64,000 bases of DNA from Oceanibaculum nanhaiense (GCF_002148795.1 NZ_MPOB01000001.1:248001-312000); one strand, 5' to 3'. Positions 38,584 through 51,429 are shown, counted from the stretch's first letter. Numbers and translations: made by a program. The notes: generated by a model from the sequence alone, not told the origin.

Positions 38584-39903
38584 TTACTTGTTGGCCCGCT
38601 CGAAGCGACGCAGCAGCTCGTTGCCGCGTGCGACCGCGCTGTCCAGCGCTGCCTGGGCGGTCTTCTGACCGGCCCACACGCCTTCCAGCTCTTCGTCGAT
38701 GATGGTGCGGATCTGGTCGAAGCTGCCCAGACGCAGGCCCTTGGAATTGTCGGTCGGCGCCTTGCCGGTCATCTGCTTGATGGCGATGTCGGTGCCCGGG
38801 TTCTTCTCGTAGAAACCCTGCTTCTTGGTCAGCTCATAGGCCGCCGGGGTGATCGGCAGGTAGCCGGTGTTCTGGTGCCAGTGCGCCTGCATTTCCGGCG
38901 AGGCCAGGAAGTCCAGGAAGGTGGCGACGCCCTTGTACTCTTCCTTGGAATGGCCGGCCATCACCCACACCGACGCGCCGCCGATGATGGTGTTGTAGGG
39001 CGCACCCTCGACCTCGGCGTGATAGGGCAGGTTGCTGATCGCGAACTCGAACTTCGCTTCCTTCTTCACACCGGCATAACCGGCCGAGCTTTCGAACATC
39101 ATGCCGCATTCGCCGCTGCGGAAACGGGCACCGGCCTCGTTGCGGCGGCCGGCATAGATGAACTTGCCTTCCTTCGCCCACTTGCCGAGCATGTCGATGT
39201 GCTTCACCTGCAGCGGACCGTTGATGGTCAGCTCGGTGTCCATGCCCATCATGCCGTTTGCCTTGGTGGCCAGCGGCACATTGTGATAGGCGCTGAGGTT
39301 CTCCAGCTGGGTCCAGGACTGCCAGGAGACGGTCATCGGGCACTCGACGCCGGCGGCCTTCAGCTTGTCAACGGCGGCGCCGACCTCGGTCCAGGTCTTC
39401 GGCAGCGACATGGTGTCGATGCCGGCCTTCTTGAACAGGTCCTTGTTCACATACATGACCGGGGTGGAGCTGTTGTACGGGAAAGACAGCATCTTCCCGT
39501 CCAGCGTGCTGTAATAGCCGGTCACGGCGGAGAGATAGTTCTTCGGGTCGAACGGGAAGCCGTTCTCGTTCATCACCTCGTACACCGGCTTCACGGCGCC
39601 CTTGGCGGCCATCATGCTGGCGGTGCCGACCTCATAGACCTGCAGCAGGTGCGGCTGCTGCTTGGCGCGGAACGCGGCGACGCCGGCGTTCAGGGTCTCG
39701 GAGTAATTGCCCTTGTTGGTCGCGACGACCTTGAAGTCCTTCTGCGAGGCGTTGAACTTCTCAACCTGGCCCTCGAGAATTTCGCCGAGGCGGCCGCCCA
39801 TGGCGTGCCACCACTGAATCTCGGTCTGCGCGCTGGCGGCGCTGGCGCCGGTGAGCGCGGTGGCGATCACGCCAGCGGCGAGTGCAGTTTTGCGGATAAT
39901 CAT
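38584..39903 (-). CDS. ugpB: Extracellular solute-binding protein UgpB-like
   Basis: A 439-residue periplasmic binding protein of the family 1 fold. The start ATG at 39903 follows a GGGGGGA ribosome site and gives a clear signal peptide (MIIRKTALAAGVIATALTGA, cleaved near ASAQT at residue 25). UgpB-type marks include 'EIQWWHAMGGRLGEILEGQV' at the mature N-terminus, 'YNSSTPVMYVNKDLFKKAG' and 'GECGMMFESSAGYAG'. The protein would capture glycerol 3-phosphate or a glycerophosphodiester. It is the first gene of the operon. Confidence 0.9.
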   Translation of the reverse strand: MIIRKTALAAGVIATALTGASAASAQTEIQWWHAMGGRLGEILEGQVEKFNASQKDFKVVATNKGNYSETLNAGVAAFRAKQQPHLLQVYEVGTASMMAAKGAVKPVYEVMNENGFPFDPKNYLSAVTGYYSTLDGKMLSFPYNSSTPVMYVNKDLFKKAGIDTMSLPKTWTEVGAAVDKLKAAGVECPMTVSWQSWTQLENLSAYHNVPLATKANGMMGMDTELTINGPLQVKHIDMLGKWAKEGKFIYAGRRNEAGARFRSGECGMMFESSAGYAGVKKEAKFEFAISNLPYHAEVEGAPYNTIIGGASVWVMAGHSKEEYKGVATFLDFLASPEMQAHWHQNTGYLPITPAAYELTKKQGFYEKNPGTDIAIKQMTGKAPTDNSKGLRLGSFDQIRTIIDEELEGVWAGQKTAQAALDSAVARGNELLRRFERANK

Positions 39904-39966
39904 GAATAGTCCCCCCTTATATGGGCCCGTCAACGGTAAGCTGGAGCCCTCTTGTAGGCGCAATTC

Positions 39967-39993
39967 ATTATGCTCTCACGACAGTTTTGTGAA
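39967..39993 (-). promoter_or_regulatory. Candidate promoter, possibly with a Pho box, for the ugp operon
   Basis: On the minus strand TTCACA (39988-39993) and CATAAT (39967-39972) form a promoter-like pair with a short 15-base spacer. The stretch between them contains CTGTCGT, which with the preceding CTTCA resembles two degenerate PhoB half-sites spaced about eleven bases. ugp operons are classic PhoB targets, so phosphate control is plausible but the match is poor. Confidence 0.35.
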
Positions 39994-40133
39994 GCTTTTA
40001 TTACGAACACGCGAACTGTAAGGCCCGTCCGCGGCAGGGATTCCGCCGCAAGCTTCGGATAGTGAAATATCGCGCGAAGCGTCAGATTAGCGCCGATAAC
40101 AGGCGATTAACAGGCGATGGCGAGGAGGCGATC

Positions 40134-41222
40134 ATGCGGACCGAACGGCAGGTAATTGTGGAGCAGGCGGATGAAGCGGCACGCTGGCTGCAGGTTCTGG
40201 CGCGCGATGGCGCGGCTGACGGTCATTTCGTCTATGCGGTGCGCTCGACGGGAATCTATTGCCGGCCGAGCTGCTCCAGCCGCAAGCCCAAGCGCGAGAA
40301 TGCCTGTTTCTATGACCTGCCGGAGGCGGCTGAACAGGCAGGGTTCCGGGCCTGCAAACGCTGTCGGCCGGAACAGGCGCCTTCCGCGGACCCGCGCATG
40401 GCCGCGATGCGGCGCGCCTGCCGGCAGATCGAACAGGCGGACCATGGCGCGGGGCAGGCGGCACCCGATCTGGAAACCCTGGCGGCGGCCGCCGGGCTCA
40501 GCCCGTTTCACTTTCAGCGGCTGTTCAAGCAACTGGTCGGGGTGACGCCGAAGCAATATACGGAAGCGCGGCGGCAGGCGCGGCTGCGCCATCATCTGCG
40601 CAAGGGTGAGGCCGTCGGCAGCGCGCTCTATGGCGCCGGCTATGGCTCCAGCAGCCGGCTTTACGAGAAGGCGGGGGATTATCTCGGCATGACGCCGGCG
40701 GTCTACCGCAAGGGCGGCGACGGGATGACGCTGGGCTATGCGCTGGCGGAAACGCCCTTGGGCCTGCTCTATGTGGCGGCGACGGAACGCGGCCTCTGCG
40801 CGGTCGGTCTTGCCGATGACGCGGCGGAGGCGCTGGCAGACCTCGCCGCCGAATTTCCGAAGGCGATGCGCGTGCCGGACCAGCAGGGTCTGGCGCCGGC
40901 GCTGGCGGCCATCCTGGCGCATCTGGGGGGCCGCAGCCCGCATCTCGACCTGCCGCTCGATATCCGGGCCACCGCTTTCCAGCATCAGGTGTGGGAGGCG
41001 CTGCGGGCCATTCCGCGTGGCGAGACGCGCAGCTACAGCGAGATCGCGGCGGGGCTGGGCCGGCCAGAGGCGGTGCGTGCCGTGGCGCGGGCCTGTGCCA
41101 CCAATCCGGCAGCGCTGGTCATCCCCTGCCATCGCGCGGTGCGTCAGGACGGCACGCTCGCCGGCTATCGCTGGGGGATCGATCGCAAGCGTCGCTTGCT
41201 GGCGCAGGAACGCAAGGTTTGA
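40134..41222 (+). CDS. ada: Ada: bifunctional DNA alkylation repair methyltransferase and AraC-type activator
   Basis: A 362-residue protein of normal Ada length. The N-terminal zinc domain takes methyl groups from phosphotriesters: Cys43 in STGIYCRPSCSSRK with further Cys in 'ENACFYD' and 'FRACKRCRPEQ'. An AraC helix-turn-helix follows (about 110-190, 'SPFHFQRLFKQLVGVTPKQY'). The C-terminal O6-methylguanine methyltransferase has the catalytic Cys332 in VIPCHRAVR. The ATG at 40134 follows a GAGGAGG site; the longer frame from 40062 is rejected. Ada methylated at the first Cys activates its own promoter. It is divergent from ugp. Confidence 0.95.
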   Translation: MRTERQVIVEQADEAARWLQVLARDGAADGHFVYAVRSTGIYCRPSCSSRKPKRENACFYDLPEAAEQAGFRACKRCRPEQAPSADPRMAAMRRACRQIEQADHGAGQAAPDLETLAAAAGLSPFHFQRLFKQLVGVTPKQYTEARRQARLRHHLRKGEAVGSALYGAGYGSSSRLYEKAGDYLGMTPAVYRKGGDGMTLGYALAETPLGLLYVAATERGLCAVGLADDAAEALADLAAEFPKAMRVPDQQGLAPALAAILAHLGGRSPHLDLPLDIRATAFQHQVWEALRAIPRGETRSYSEIAAGLGRPEAVRAVARACATNPAALVIPCHRAVRQDGTLAGYRWGIDRKRRLLAQERKV

Positions 41223-41247
41223 CATTGGTTCAATTTTTTCTAATAAT
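41219..41247 (+). promoter_or_regulatory. Near-consensus promoter at the ada stop, reading into the PBP leader
   Basis: A -35 TTGACA (41219-41224) and a -10 AATAAT (41242-41247) are separated by exactly 17 bases. The -35 overlaps the ada stop codon. The predicted start near 41254 gives a leader of about 200 bases before the penicillin-binding protein gene. Confidence 0.75.
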
Positions 41248-41253
41248 ACCTTG

Positions 41254-41451
41254 AAATTAATGTCTATCTTTATCGGCAGTTAAACCAAAGACTCAGGACC
41301 AGCGATTTTGAAGGCTTTCCAGGCTTTTGGGGCGCTGGATCAAAGCCGTTCCGAGTAATCGGACTTATTGATCCAGACGAACCGGAAGGTATTTGGCATG
41401 CTTCTCTAAAGCATGCTAATGGTGAACCGAGAGTGGAAAGTTCGGGGCTCC
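41254..41451 (+). ncRNA. Structured 5' leader RNA of the penicillin-binding protein gene (candidate)
   Basis: The leader can form several perfect stems. Stem A pairs CCAGCG (41299-41304) with CGCTGG (41333-41338), with an inner AAGGC/GCTTT helix. Stem B pairs CTGGATCAA (41335-41343) with TTGATCCAG (41368-41376) and contains TCCGA-GTAA-TCGGA (41350-41363), a GNRA-type tetraloop. Stems A and B share bases 41335-41338 and exclude each other. Stem C pairs GCATGCTT (41396-41403) with AAGCATGC (41409-41416) close to the start codon at 41452. No T-run terminator is seen, so it is more likely a cis leader than a free small RNA. It matches no riboswitch class I know. Confidence 0.5.
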
Positions 41452-43422
41452 ATGGCGAGAAAACGAACACCGGAACGGGGACGCGCCGAGACACGACACC
41501 AGCGCAGGAAAAGCGCCGGTGCTTCTGCCCGAATCGGAATATTCGGCTTTTTACTAAAATGGTCTTTGGTTTCGGTCGTCTGGTTGTCGGTGCTGGTTGC
41601 CGGGGCGGTCGGTTACTTCGCCTATCAGCTGCCGGACATTTCCGCCCTGAACGAGCAGGCGCGCCGGCCCAGCGTCCAGCTCCTCGCCGCCGATGGCGGC
41701 GCCTTCGCCAGTTTTGGCGAGGTTTATGGCGAAACCCTGCCGGTGAAGACGATGTCTCGGCACCTGCCGCGTGCTGTCATCGCCATTGAGGACCGCCGTT
41801 TCTACGATCATTTCGGTGTCGATCTGTTCGGCCTTGCCCGCGCCAGCATCGCCAATTTCCGCGAAGGGCGGGTGGTGCAGGGCGGCAGCACGATCACCCA
41901 GCAGCTGGCCAAGAACCTGTTCCTGACCTCGGAGCGCAGCTTCGATCGCAAGATAAAGGAACTGCTGCTCGCGCTTTGGCTGGAGCAGAAATTCAGCAAG
42001 GACGAGATTCTCGGTATCTATCTGAACCGGGTCTATTTCGGCGCCGGCACCTATGGTGTGGATGCCGCTTCCCGGCGTTATTTCGGGCGCAGCGCGCGCG
42101 ACCTCGATCTCTATCAGGCGGCGATGCTGGCCGGCCTGCTGAAGGCGCCTTCGCGCTATAACCCGTCACGCGACAAGGCGCAGGCCGACGCCCGCGCCCG
42201 GCAGGTGCTGGCGAGCATGGTGGATGCCGGTCTTGCCGATTCGGCCGCCGCCGCCCGCGCGGCGAAGCAGGGCACCACTATCGCGGCGGGGGCGCGCGGC
42301 GGCGATGGCGCGCGCTATTTCGCCGATTGGGTGCTGGATCGCGCCATGGGCTATCTTGGCCATATCGACCGCGACATCACCATCGTCACCACGTTGGAAC
42401 CGGCGCTGCAGCGCGCGGCGGAGGATACGCTGAAGCTTGCGCTTGTCCGTGACGGCAGCGCCGCCAGGGTCGGGCAGGCATCGCTGGTGGCGCTCGACCT
42501 CGATGGCGGGGTGCGCGCCATGGTCGGCGGCCGGGATTACGGGCAGAGCCAGTTCAACCGCGCGACTCAGGCCCAGCGCCAGCCCGGCTCGGCGTTCAAG
42601 CCGATTGTCTATCTGGCTGCCCTGCAGGCCGGCTGGGAACCGACGGACAGCATCGAGGATCAGCCGATCCGCATCGGCGACTGGAGCCCGGCCAATTTCG
42701 ATGGACGGCACCACGGTGTGGTCACGCTGGCCGACGCCTTCGCCCAATCCTCGAACGTCGCGACCGTGCGGCTCGCCGAACGGGTTGGCCGGTCGCGGAT
42801 CATCGAGGCCGCCCGCCGTCTCGGCCTGTCGGGCGAACTCGCCAATCATCCCAGCCTGCCGCTCGGTGTGAACGAGGTCAGCCTGCTGGAGCTTACCGGC
42901 GCCTATGGCCCCTTCGCCAATGGCGGACAGGGCGTCATTCCCTATGGCATCCGGGAAATCCGCGATGCCGACGGGCTGGTGCTGTTCCGCCATAATGGCT
43001 CGGCGATCGGCCCGGTGATGTCGCCCGGCGAGGCGGCAAGGATGACCGACATGATGGTCGGGGTGATTTCCCACGGCACCGGCCGCGCGGCGCAGCTCAG
43101 CCGGCCGGCGGCGGGCAAGACCGGCACCAGCCAGGATCACCGCGATGCCTGGTTCGTGGGGTATTCCAGCGATCTGGTGACCGGCATCTGGATGGGCAAT
43201 GACGATGCTGCGCCGATGAACAAGGTAACGGGCGGCGGCCTGCCGGCGAAGGCCTGGCAGGCCTTCATGGAGCGCAGCCATCAGGGCCTGCCGCCCAGCC
43301 CGCTGTTCGCCCATGCGCTGATGCGCATCCAGCAGGCCTCGGTCGAGCCGTCGCGTCCGGCGCTGGCGACCGGCATTCTGCCGGGAAACAGGGTGGACGG
43401 CCTGTCCGGTGCGCGGGATTAG
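41452..43422 (+). CDS. Class A penicillin-binding protein (transglycosylase-transpeptidase, PBP1a type)
   Basis: A 656-residue peptidoglycan synthase. A basic cytoplasmic tail (residues 1-30) and one membrane helix (about 35-57) precede the GT51 glycosyltransferase domain, with '[13 protein letters not shown]' holding the catalytic Glu and '[15 protein letters not shown]'. The transpeptidase domain has the SxxK motif as SAFK in '[18 protein letters not shown]', SxN as SSN in '[12 protein letters not shown]', and KTG in '[19 protein letters not shown]'. It is shorter than PBP1a of E. coli and lacks its OB insert, as do many alphaproteobacterial forms (sometimes called PBP1b/2A). The start [10 protein letters not shown] has a weak ribosome site close to stem C of the leader. 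Confidence 0.93.
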   Translation: MARKRTPERGRAETRHQRRKSAGASARIGIFGFLLKWSLVSVVWLSVLVAGAVGYFAYQLPDISALNEQARRPSVQLLAADGGAFASFGEVYGETLPVKTMSRHLPRAVIAIEDRRFYDHFGVDLFGLARASIANFREGRVVQGGSTITQQLAKNLFLTSERSFDRKIKELLLALWLEQKFSKDEILGIYLNRVYFGAGTYGVDAASRRYFGRSARDLDLYQAAMLAGLLKAPSRYNPSRDKAQADARARQVLASMVDAGLADSAAAARAAKQGTTIAAGARGGDGARYFADWVLDRAMGYLGHIDRDITIVTTLEPALQRAAEDTLKLALVRDGSAARVGQASLVALDLDGGVRAMVGGRDYGQSQFNRATQAQRQPGSAFKPIVYLAALQAGWEPTDSIEDQPIRIGDWSPANFDGRHHGVVTLADAFAQSSNVATVRLAERVGRSRIIEAARRLGLSGELANHPSLPLGVNEVSLLELTGAYGPFANGGQGVIPYGIREIRDADGLVLFRHNGSAIGPVMSPGEAARMTDMMVGVISHGTGRAAQLSRPAAGKTGTSQDHRDAWFVGYSSDLVTGIWMGNDDAAPMNKVTGGGLPAKAWQAFMERSHQGLPPSPLFAHALMRIQQASVEPSRPALATGILPGNRVDGLSGARD

Positions 43423-43431
43423 CGGTTCCCC

Positions 43432-44628
43432 CTAGCGCTTTCTGGGCAGCACCAGAAACCGGAAGCTGAGCAGCGCCAGGATCGTCATGCCGGCGATGCT
43501 CACTGTCATCGGCAGGGCGGTACCGTCATGCCAGTGGCCCACGCCGATGCCGACCAGCGCTGCCATGCCCATCTGCAGGAAGCCCATCAGCGCTGAGGCG
43601 GCGCCGGCCATCCGCGGATAGGGGCCGATGGCGCCGGCCATGGCGTTCGGCATGATCAGACCGACCCCGGCCATCACCAGCGCGAAGGGTCCGACGATAC
43701 CGGCCACGCTCGGCAGACCGGCCAGCACCAGCCCCGCCATGGCTGTCCCCGCCAGCGCGGCCAGCGTGCCGCCCAGCAGGATCAGCCGGTCGCCGCCCAG
43801 GCGTAGCGTCAGCCGCCCGGCGGCCAGCGCGCCGCTCATGAAGCCCAGCACCACGGCGGCGAAGCAGAAGCCGAAATACTGCTCCGGCACGCCCAGCACC
43901 TCGATCAGCACGAAGGAGGAGCCGGAGATGAAGCTGAAAATGGTGGAATAGGAAAAGGCGACGGTCAGCGCGTAGCCGAGATAGAGGGGGTCGCGCAGCA
44001 TCAGCCGGTAATTGCCGATCAGGATGGCGGGATCGAGCGCCTGGGGATTGCGCTGCGCGTTGGTCTCGGCCAGCAGGAGCAACAGCCCCAGCAACACCGT
44101 GCCGCCAAAGCCCGCCAGCACCCAGAAATTCGCCTGCCAGCCGAACCAGACATGCAGGAAACTGCCCAGGATAGGGGCCGCCGCCGGCACCAGCGCCATG
44201 GCGCTCGACATATAGGCCAGCACCTTGGCCGCTCGGTCCGGACCATAGACGTCACGCACCACGGCCCGCGCCAGCACCGGGCCGCAACAGGCGCCGACCG
44301 CCTGCAACCCGCGCGCGGCGATCAGCGTCTCGATGTTCCAGGCCAGCGCGCACAGGATGGAGGCCAGGAAATACAGCGCCATGCCGCCCAGCATCACCGG
44401 GCGCCGGCCGAAGCGGTCGGACAGCGGGCCATAGATCAGCTGCGCGACGGCGAAGCCGACCAGAAAGACGCTTAAGGTCAGCTGCACGCTGGCCACGTCG
44501 GTCGCGAAGACGCGCGTCATGGTCGGCAGCGAGGCCAGATACATGTCGGTGGAGATCGGCCCCAGCGCGACGCAGGCCGTCAGCAGCACCGCGACCGGCA
44601 GGCTGTCGGCCCTTGGCTTCTCAGCCAT
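43432..44628 (-). CDS. Bcr/CflA-family MFS efflux transporter (first copy)
   Basis: A 398-residue twelve-helix drug:H+ antiporter. The signature 'GPISTDMYLASLPTMTRVF' in helix 1, 'GPLSDRFGRRPVMLGG' in the 2-3 loop and 'LIAARGLQAVGACCGPVLAR' in helix 4 place it in the Bcr/CflA group. Substrates of the group include bicyclomycin, chloramphenicol-type drugs and sulfonamides; the one here is unknown. The start overlaps the end of the YgjP-type gene by eight bases. It is a clear paralogue of the transporter at 45.4-46.6 kb. Confidence 0.88.
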   Translation of the reverse strand: MAEKPRADSLPVAVLLTACVALGPISTDMYLASLPTMTRVFATDVASVQLTLSVFLVGFAVAQLIYGPLSDRFGRRPVMLGGMALYFLASILCALAWNIETLIAARGLQAVGACCGPVLARAVVRDVYGPDRAAKVLAYMSSAMALVPAAAPILGSFLHVWFGWQANFWVLAGFGGTVLLGLLLLLAETNAQRNPQALDPAILIGNYRLMLRDPLYLGYALTVAFSYSTIFSFISGSSFVLIEVLGVPEQYFGFCFAAVVLGFMSGALAAGRLTLRLGGDRLILLGGTLAALAGTAMAGLVLAGLPSVAGIVGPFALVMAGVGLIMPNAMAGAIGPYPRMAGAASALMGFLQMGMAALVGIGVGHWHDGTALPMTVSIAGMTILALLSFRFLVLPRKR

Positions 44629-45361
44629 AGCGGTGCAGCCGCGGGCCGTTCGCCTTCAGCCAGCGCTGGGCGCGCTGCCGCTCGACGCCGAGCTGATCCA
44701 CCAGGCGCCAGAACCGTATCGAATGGTTCATCTCGACGAGGTGGGCGGCTTCGTGCGCGACCACATAGTCGATGACGAAGTCCGGGGCCAGGATGAGCCG
44801 CCAGCAGAACGACAGATCGCCCTTCGAGGAGCAGCTGCCCCAGCGGCTGCGCGTGTCGCGCACCGTCACCCGCCCGACCTGCCGCCCCAGCTGCGCGGCA
44901 TAGTGGCGGGACCGCGTTGCCAGGTCGCGCCGGGCCTCCGCCTTCAGCCAGTCGGTCAGCCGCCGTGGCAGATGTTCGGCCGGTCCGGCGATATGGAGTT
45001 CGGGTCCCTCCGCCAGCCCTTCCTGGGGCTGCTCAAGCCACACCACGCCGCGTCTTTGCGCCGGGTTGCCGGTTGGGCGATGCCGGATGCGGTGTTCGAC
45101 GCCACGATAGGGAATGGTGGCATCCGCTGCGAAGGCCAGCCGCTCGGGGACTTTTTCCAGCCGGCTTTCCAGCCAGCCGGCATGCGCCTTCAGGAAGTTC
45201 TGCGCCTCTGCGTCGCGCACGCCGAGCGGAAGCACCAGCGTTACCGTTCCGGTCTGGTCGAGGCGCAGGATCAGCCGTTGCGCGCGGGCGCTGCGGCGGA
45301 CGGTGACGGACACTGTGCGGTCCCGCCCCACCGACAGCTGCATCGCTCCGGCCGCACTCAT
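44621..45361 (-). CDS. YgjP-like (DUF45/WLM) metal-dependent hydrolase
   Basis: A 246-residue SprT-like zinc metalloprotease-fold protein. The zinc motif HExxH appears as AHEAAHLVEMNHS, and the preceding 'RSRWGSCSSKGDLSFCWRL' is the fingerprint of the YgjP group. A basic N-terminal part ('RTVSVTVRRSARAQRLILR') could bind nucleic acid. The cellular role of YgjP proteins is not settled. Its ends overlap both flanking MFS genes (four bases with the upstream one, eight with the downstream one), so it is translationally coupled inside a transporter pair. Confidence 0.88.
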   Translation of the reverse strand: MSAAGAMQLSVGRDRTVSVTVRRSARAQRLILRLDQTGTVTLVLPLGVRDAEAQNFLKAHAGWLESRLEKVPERLAFAADATIPYRGVEHRIRHRPTGNPAQRRGVVWLEQPQEGLAEGPELHIAGPAEHLPRRLTDWLKAEARRDLATRSRHYAAQLGRQVGRVTVRDTRSRWGSCSSKGDLSFCWRLILAPDFVIDYVVAHEAAHLVEMNHSIRFWRLVDQLGVERQRAQRWLKANGPRLHRYG

Positions 45362-46566
45362 TGCAGGCGCGCCGTGCCCTCGGGCCGCGCGCCGCGCACC
45401 AGGGCGAGGTAGCTGGCGAAGGTCAGCAGGGCCGACAGGGCAAAGACAAGAGGCATGGGCATATCATGCACCGCCTGCAGCAGGCCGACCAGCACCGACA
45501 TCACCATTGCCATCGCCATCTGCAGGAAGCCCATCAACGCCGAGGCAACGCCGGCCATGGCGGGGAACGGGCTGATCGCACCGGCCATGGCGTTCGGGAT
45601 CAGCATGCCCATGCCGGTCAGCATCACCATCATTGGCCCGATCAGGGTGTAGGCTGTCACGATGCCGGCCAGCGAGAAGCCGATCATCGCGATGCCCGAC
45701 AGCAGCACGACAACCGCACCGGCAGCCACCATGCGCGGCGCCGTCACACGGCCCGAGGCCTTGTTGGCGATGGCGCTGCCGATGGCATAGCCCAGCACGT
45801 TGAAGATCGACAGCACGCCGAACAGGTCGGGGCGGATACCGAGCTGGTCGATCAGGATGAAGGGAGAGCCGGTCATATAGGCGAACAGGCAGCCGAAGCT
45901 GAAGGCCAGGGTCAGCGTATAGCCCATATAAAGGCGATTGCGCAGCAGCCGCCCGAAATTACTCGCCATGACCGGCAGGCTGAGGGCGCGCGGATCGGGC
46001 GTCCGGTTGGTTTCCTGCAGGCCGAACAGTGTGACGAGCAGCAGCAGCGCGCCCCATCCCGCCAGGAACAGGAAGTTCGCCTGCCAGCCGAAGGCGACCT
46101 GCAAAACGCCGCCCAGCACCGGCCCCGCCGCCGGCGTCAGCGCCAGGGCAAGGCCGACCATCGCCATCACCTTGGCGTAACGCTGGCCTTCGAACAGGTC
46201 ACGGCCGATGGCGCGGCCCAGCACCTGGCCGGAGCAGGCGCCAATGGCCTGGAACAACCGCGCGACAATCAGCCATTCGATGCTGGGGGCCAGCGCGCAG
46301 GCCAGGCTCGCCAGCGCGAAAATCACCAGCCCGCCGATCACCACCGGCCGGCGGCCGAAGCGGTCGCACAGCGGGCCATAGATCAGCTGCGCCACCGCAA
46401 AGCCCGCCAGGAAGACGCTCATGGTCAGCTTCACCGTGCCGCTGTCGGTGGCGAAGGACGCCGCGAGCGACGGCATCGAGGGCAGATAGATGCCGGTGGA
46501 CATCTGGCCCATCGCAACCAGAACGGTCAGATAGGCGATGGTCCAGGCGGAGTCCGGTCGGATCAT
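45358..46566 (-). CDS. Bcr/CflA-family MFS efflux transporter (second copy)
   Basis: A 402-residue twelve-helix antiporter with the same signatures as the copy at 43.4-44.6 kb: 'GQMSTGIYLPSMPSLAASF' in helix 1, 'GPLCDRFGRRPVVIGG' in the 2-3 loop, 'VARLFQAIGACSGQVLGRAI' in helix 4. The first membrane Asp of Bcr/CflA (ST-D-MYL) is replaced by Gly (ST-G-IYL) here, so substrate range may differ. It is the first gene of the three-gene unit, 72 bases from the gyrB stop. Confidence 0.88.
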   Translation of the reverse strand: MIRPDSAWTIAYLTVLVAMGQMSTGIYLPSMPSLAASFATDSGTVKLTMSVFLAGFAVAQLIYGPLCDRFGRRPVVIGGLVIFALASLACALAPSIEWLIVARLFQAIGACSGQVLGRAIGRDLFEGQRYAKVMAMVGLALALTPAAGPVLGGVLQVAFGWQANFLFLAGWGALLLLVTLFGLQETNRTPDPRALSLPVMASNFGRLLRNRLYMGYTLTLAFSFGCLFAYMTGSPFILIDQLGIRPDLFGVLSIFNVLGYAIGSAIANKASGRVTAPRMVAAGAVVVLLSGIAMIGFSLAGIVTAYTLIGPMMVMLTGMGMLIPNAMAGAISPFPAMAGVASALMGFLQMAMAMVMSVLVGLLQAVHDMPMPLVFALSALLTFASYLALVRGARPEGTARLQ

Positions 46567-46638
46567 GATTGGCGCACCAACTATTTATGTTGCCGGTATA
46601 CGCCGCCATGGTGACGGCGTACAGCCGGTACATCAGGA

Positions 46639-50299
<3,661 letters not shown>

Positions 50300-50310
50300 G
50301 CTGAGCCGGA

Positions 50311-51429
50311 TCAGACGCGCATGGGCATCAGGACGTAGAGCGCGCTTTCGTCGGCCTGGTCGCGCACGATGGTCGGCGAGGCGGCATCCGCCAGGGAGAA
50401 CTGCGCCTCGTCGCCTTCGATCTGCGTCGTGATATCCAGCAGGTAACGGGAGTTGAAGCCGATCTCGATGGGGCCGGCGCCATAGGCGACCTCCAGCTCC
50501 TCGATGGCGGTGCCGTTCTCCGGGCTGGTGGCGGACAGCACCAGCATGCCGTCCTGCAGCGAGAGCTTCACCGCGCGGCTCTTTTCCGTGGAGATGGTGG
50601 CGACCCGGTCCACCGCTTCGGCGAATTCCTTGCGGCTGACCTGCAGCGTCTTGTCGTTGCCGGTCGGGATCACCCGCTCATAATCCGGGAAGGTGCCGTC
50701 GATCAGCTTGGTGGTCAGCGTCACATCGCTGAACTGGAAGCGCAGCTTGGTCTCCGACAGCGCCACGCCGATCTCGCCCTCGGCATCCTCGAGCAGCTTG
50801 CGCAGCTCGTTCACCGCCTTGCGCGGCACGATAACGCCCGGCATGCCGGCGGCGCCGTCGGGCAGCGGCATTTCCACCCGCGCCAGCCGGTGGCCGTCGG
50901 TCGCCACGGCGCGCAGTACCGGCACGCCATTGTTGTTGGCGGCATGCAGATAGATGCCGTTCAGGTAGTAGCGCGTCTCCTCGGTGGAGATGGCGAAGCG
51001 CGTGCGGTCGATCAGCGCCTTCAGCTCGCCCGCCTGCAGCATGAAATTATACGGCAGGTCACCGTCGCTCAGCGCCGGGAATTCCTCGGTCGGCAGCGTC
51101 GCCAGGCTGAAGGTGGAGCGGCCGGCGCGTACCGTCAGCCGGTTGCCGCCATCCTCCTCCGTCAGCTCGATCTGCGCGCCTTCCGGCAGCTTGCGGACGA
51201 TGTCGTAGAGCGTGTGCGCGGCCACTGTCGTGGCACCGGGCTGCGACACCTCGGCTCCGACCTCTTCCACCACGTCGATATCCATATCGGTGGCAGTCAG
51301 CGCCAGCCGGTCCGATTCGGCGCGGAGCAGGACGTTGCTGAGGATTGGAATGGTGTTGCGCTTTTCGACGACGCTCTGAACGTGGGCCAGGGGCTTCAGC
51401 AGCGCGGCCCGGTCGATGATCAGCTTCAT
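50311..51429 (-). CDS. dnaN: DNA polymerase III beta sliding clamp
   Basis: A 372-residue clamp of three repeated domains. Recognised by 'MKLIIDRAALLKPLAHVQSV', 'PILSNVLLRAESDRLALTATD' split over strands, 'TRYYLNGIYLH' and the C-terminal 'YVLMPMRV', the tail typical of clamps. It stands second in dnaA-dnaN-recF-gyrB. A 251-base gap after dnaA suggests its own promoter. Confidence 0.97.
   Translation of the reverse strand: MKLIIDRAALLKPLAHVQSVVEKRNTIPILSNVLLRAESDRLALTATDMDIDVVEEVGAEVSQPGATTVAAHTLYDIVRKLPEGAQIELTEEDGGNRLTVRAGRSTFSLATLPTEEFPALSDGDLPYNFMLQAGELKALIDRTRFAISTEETRYYLNGIYLHAANNNGVPVLRAVATDGHRLARVEMPLPDGAAGMPGVIVPRKAVNELRKLLEDAEGEIGVALSETKLRFQFSDVTLTTKLIDGTFPDYERVIPTGNDKTLQVSRKEFAEAVDRVATISTEKSRAVKLSLQDGMLVLSATSPENGTAIEELEVAYGAGPIEIGFNSRYLLDITTQIEGDEAQFSLADAASPTIVRDQADESALYVLMPMRV

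Noticed and set aside
41254-41451. 6S RNA, SRP RNA or tmRNA in the ada-pbp gap
   Set aside because: There is no 6S-type long rod with a central bubble, no SRP apical GGAA/GNAR motif in context, no tRNA-like end, and no terminator.
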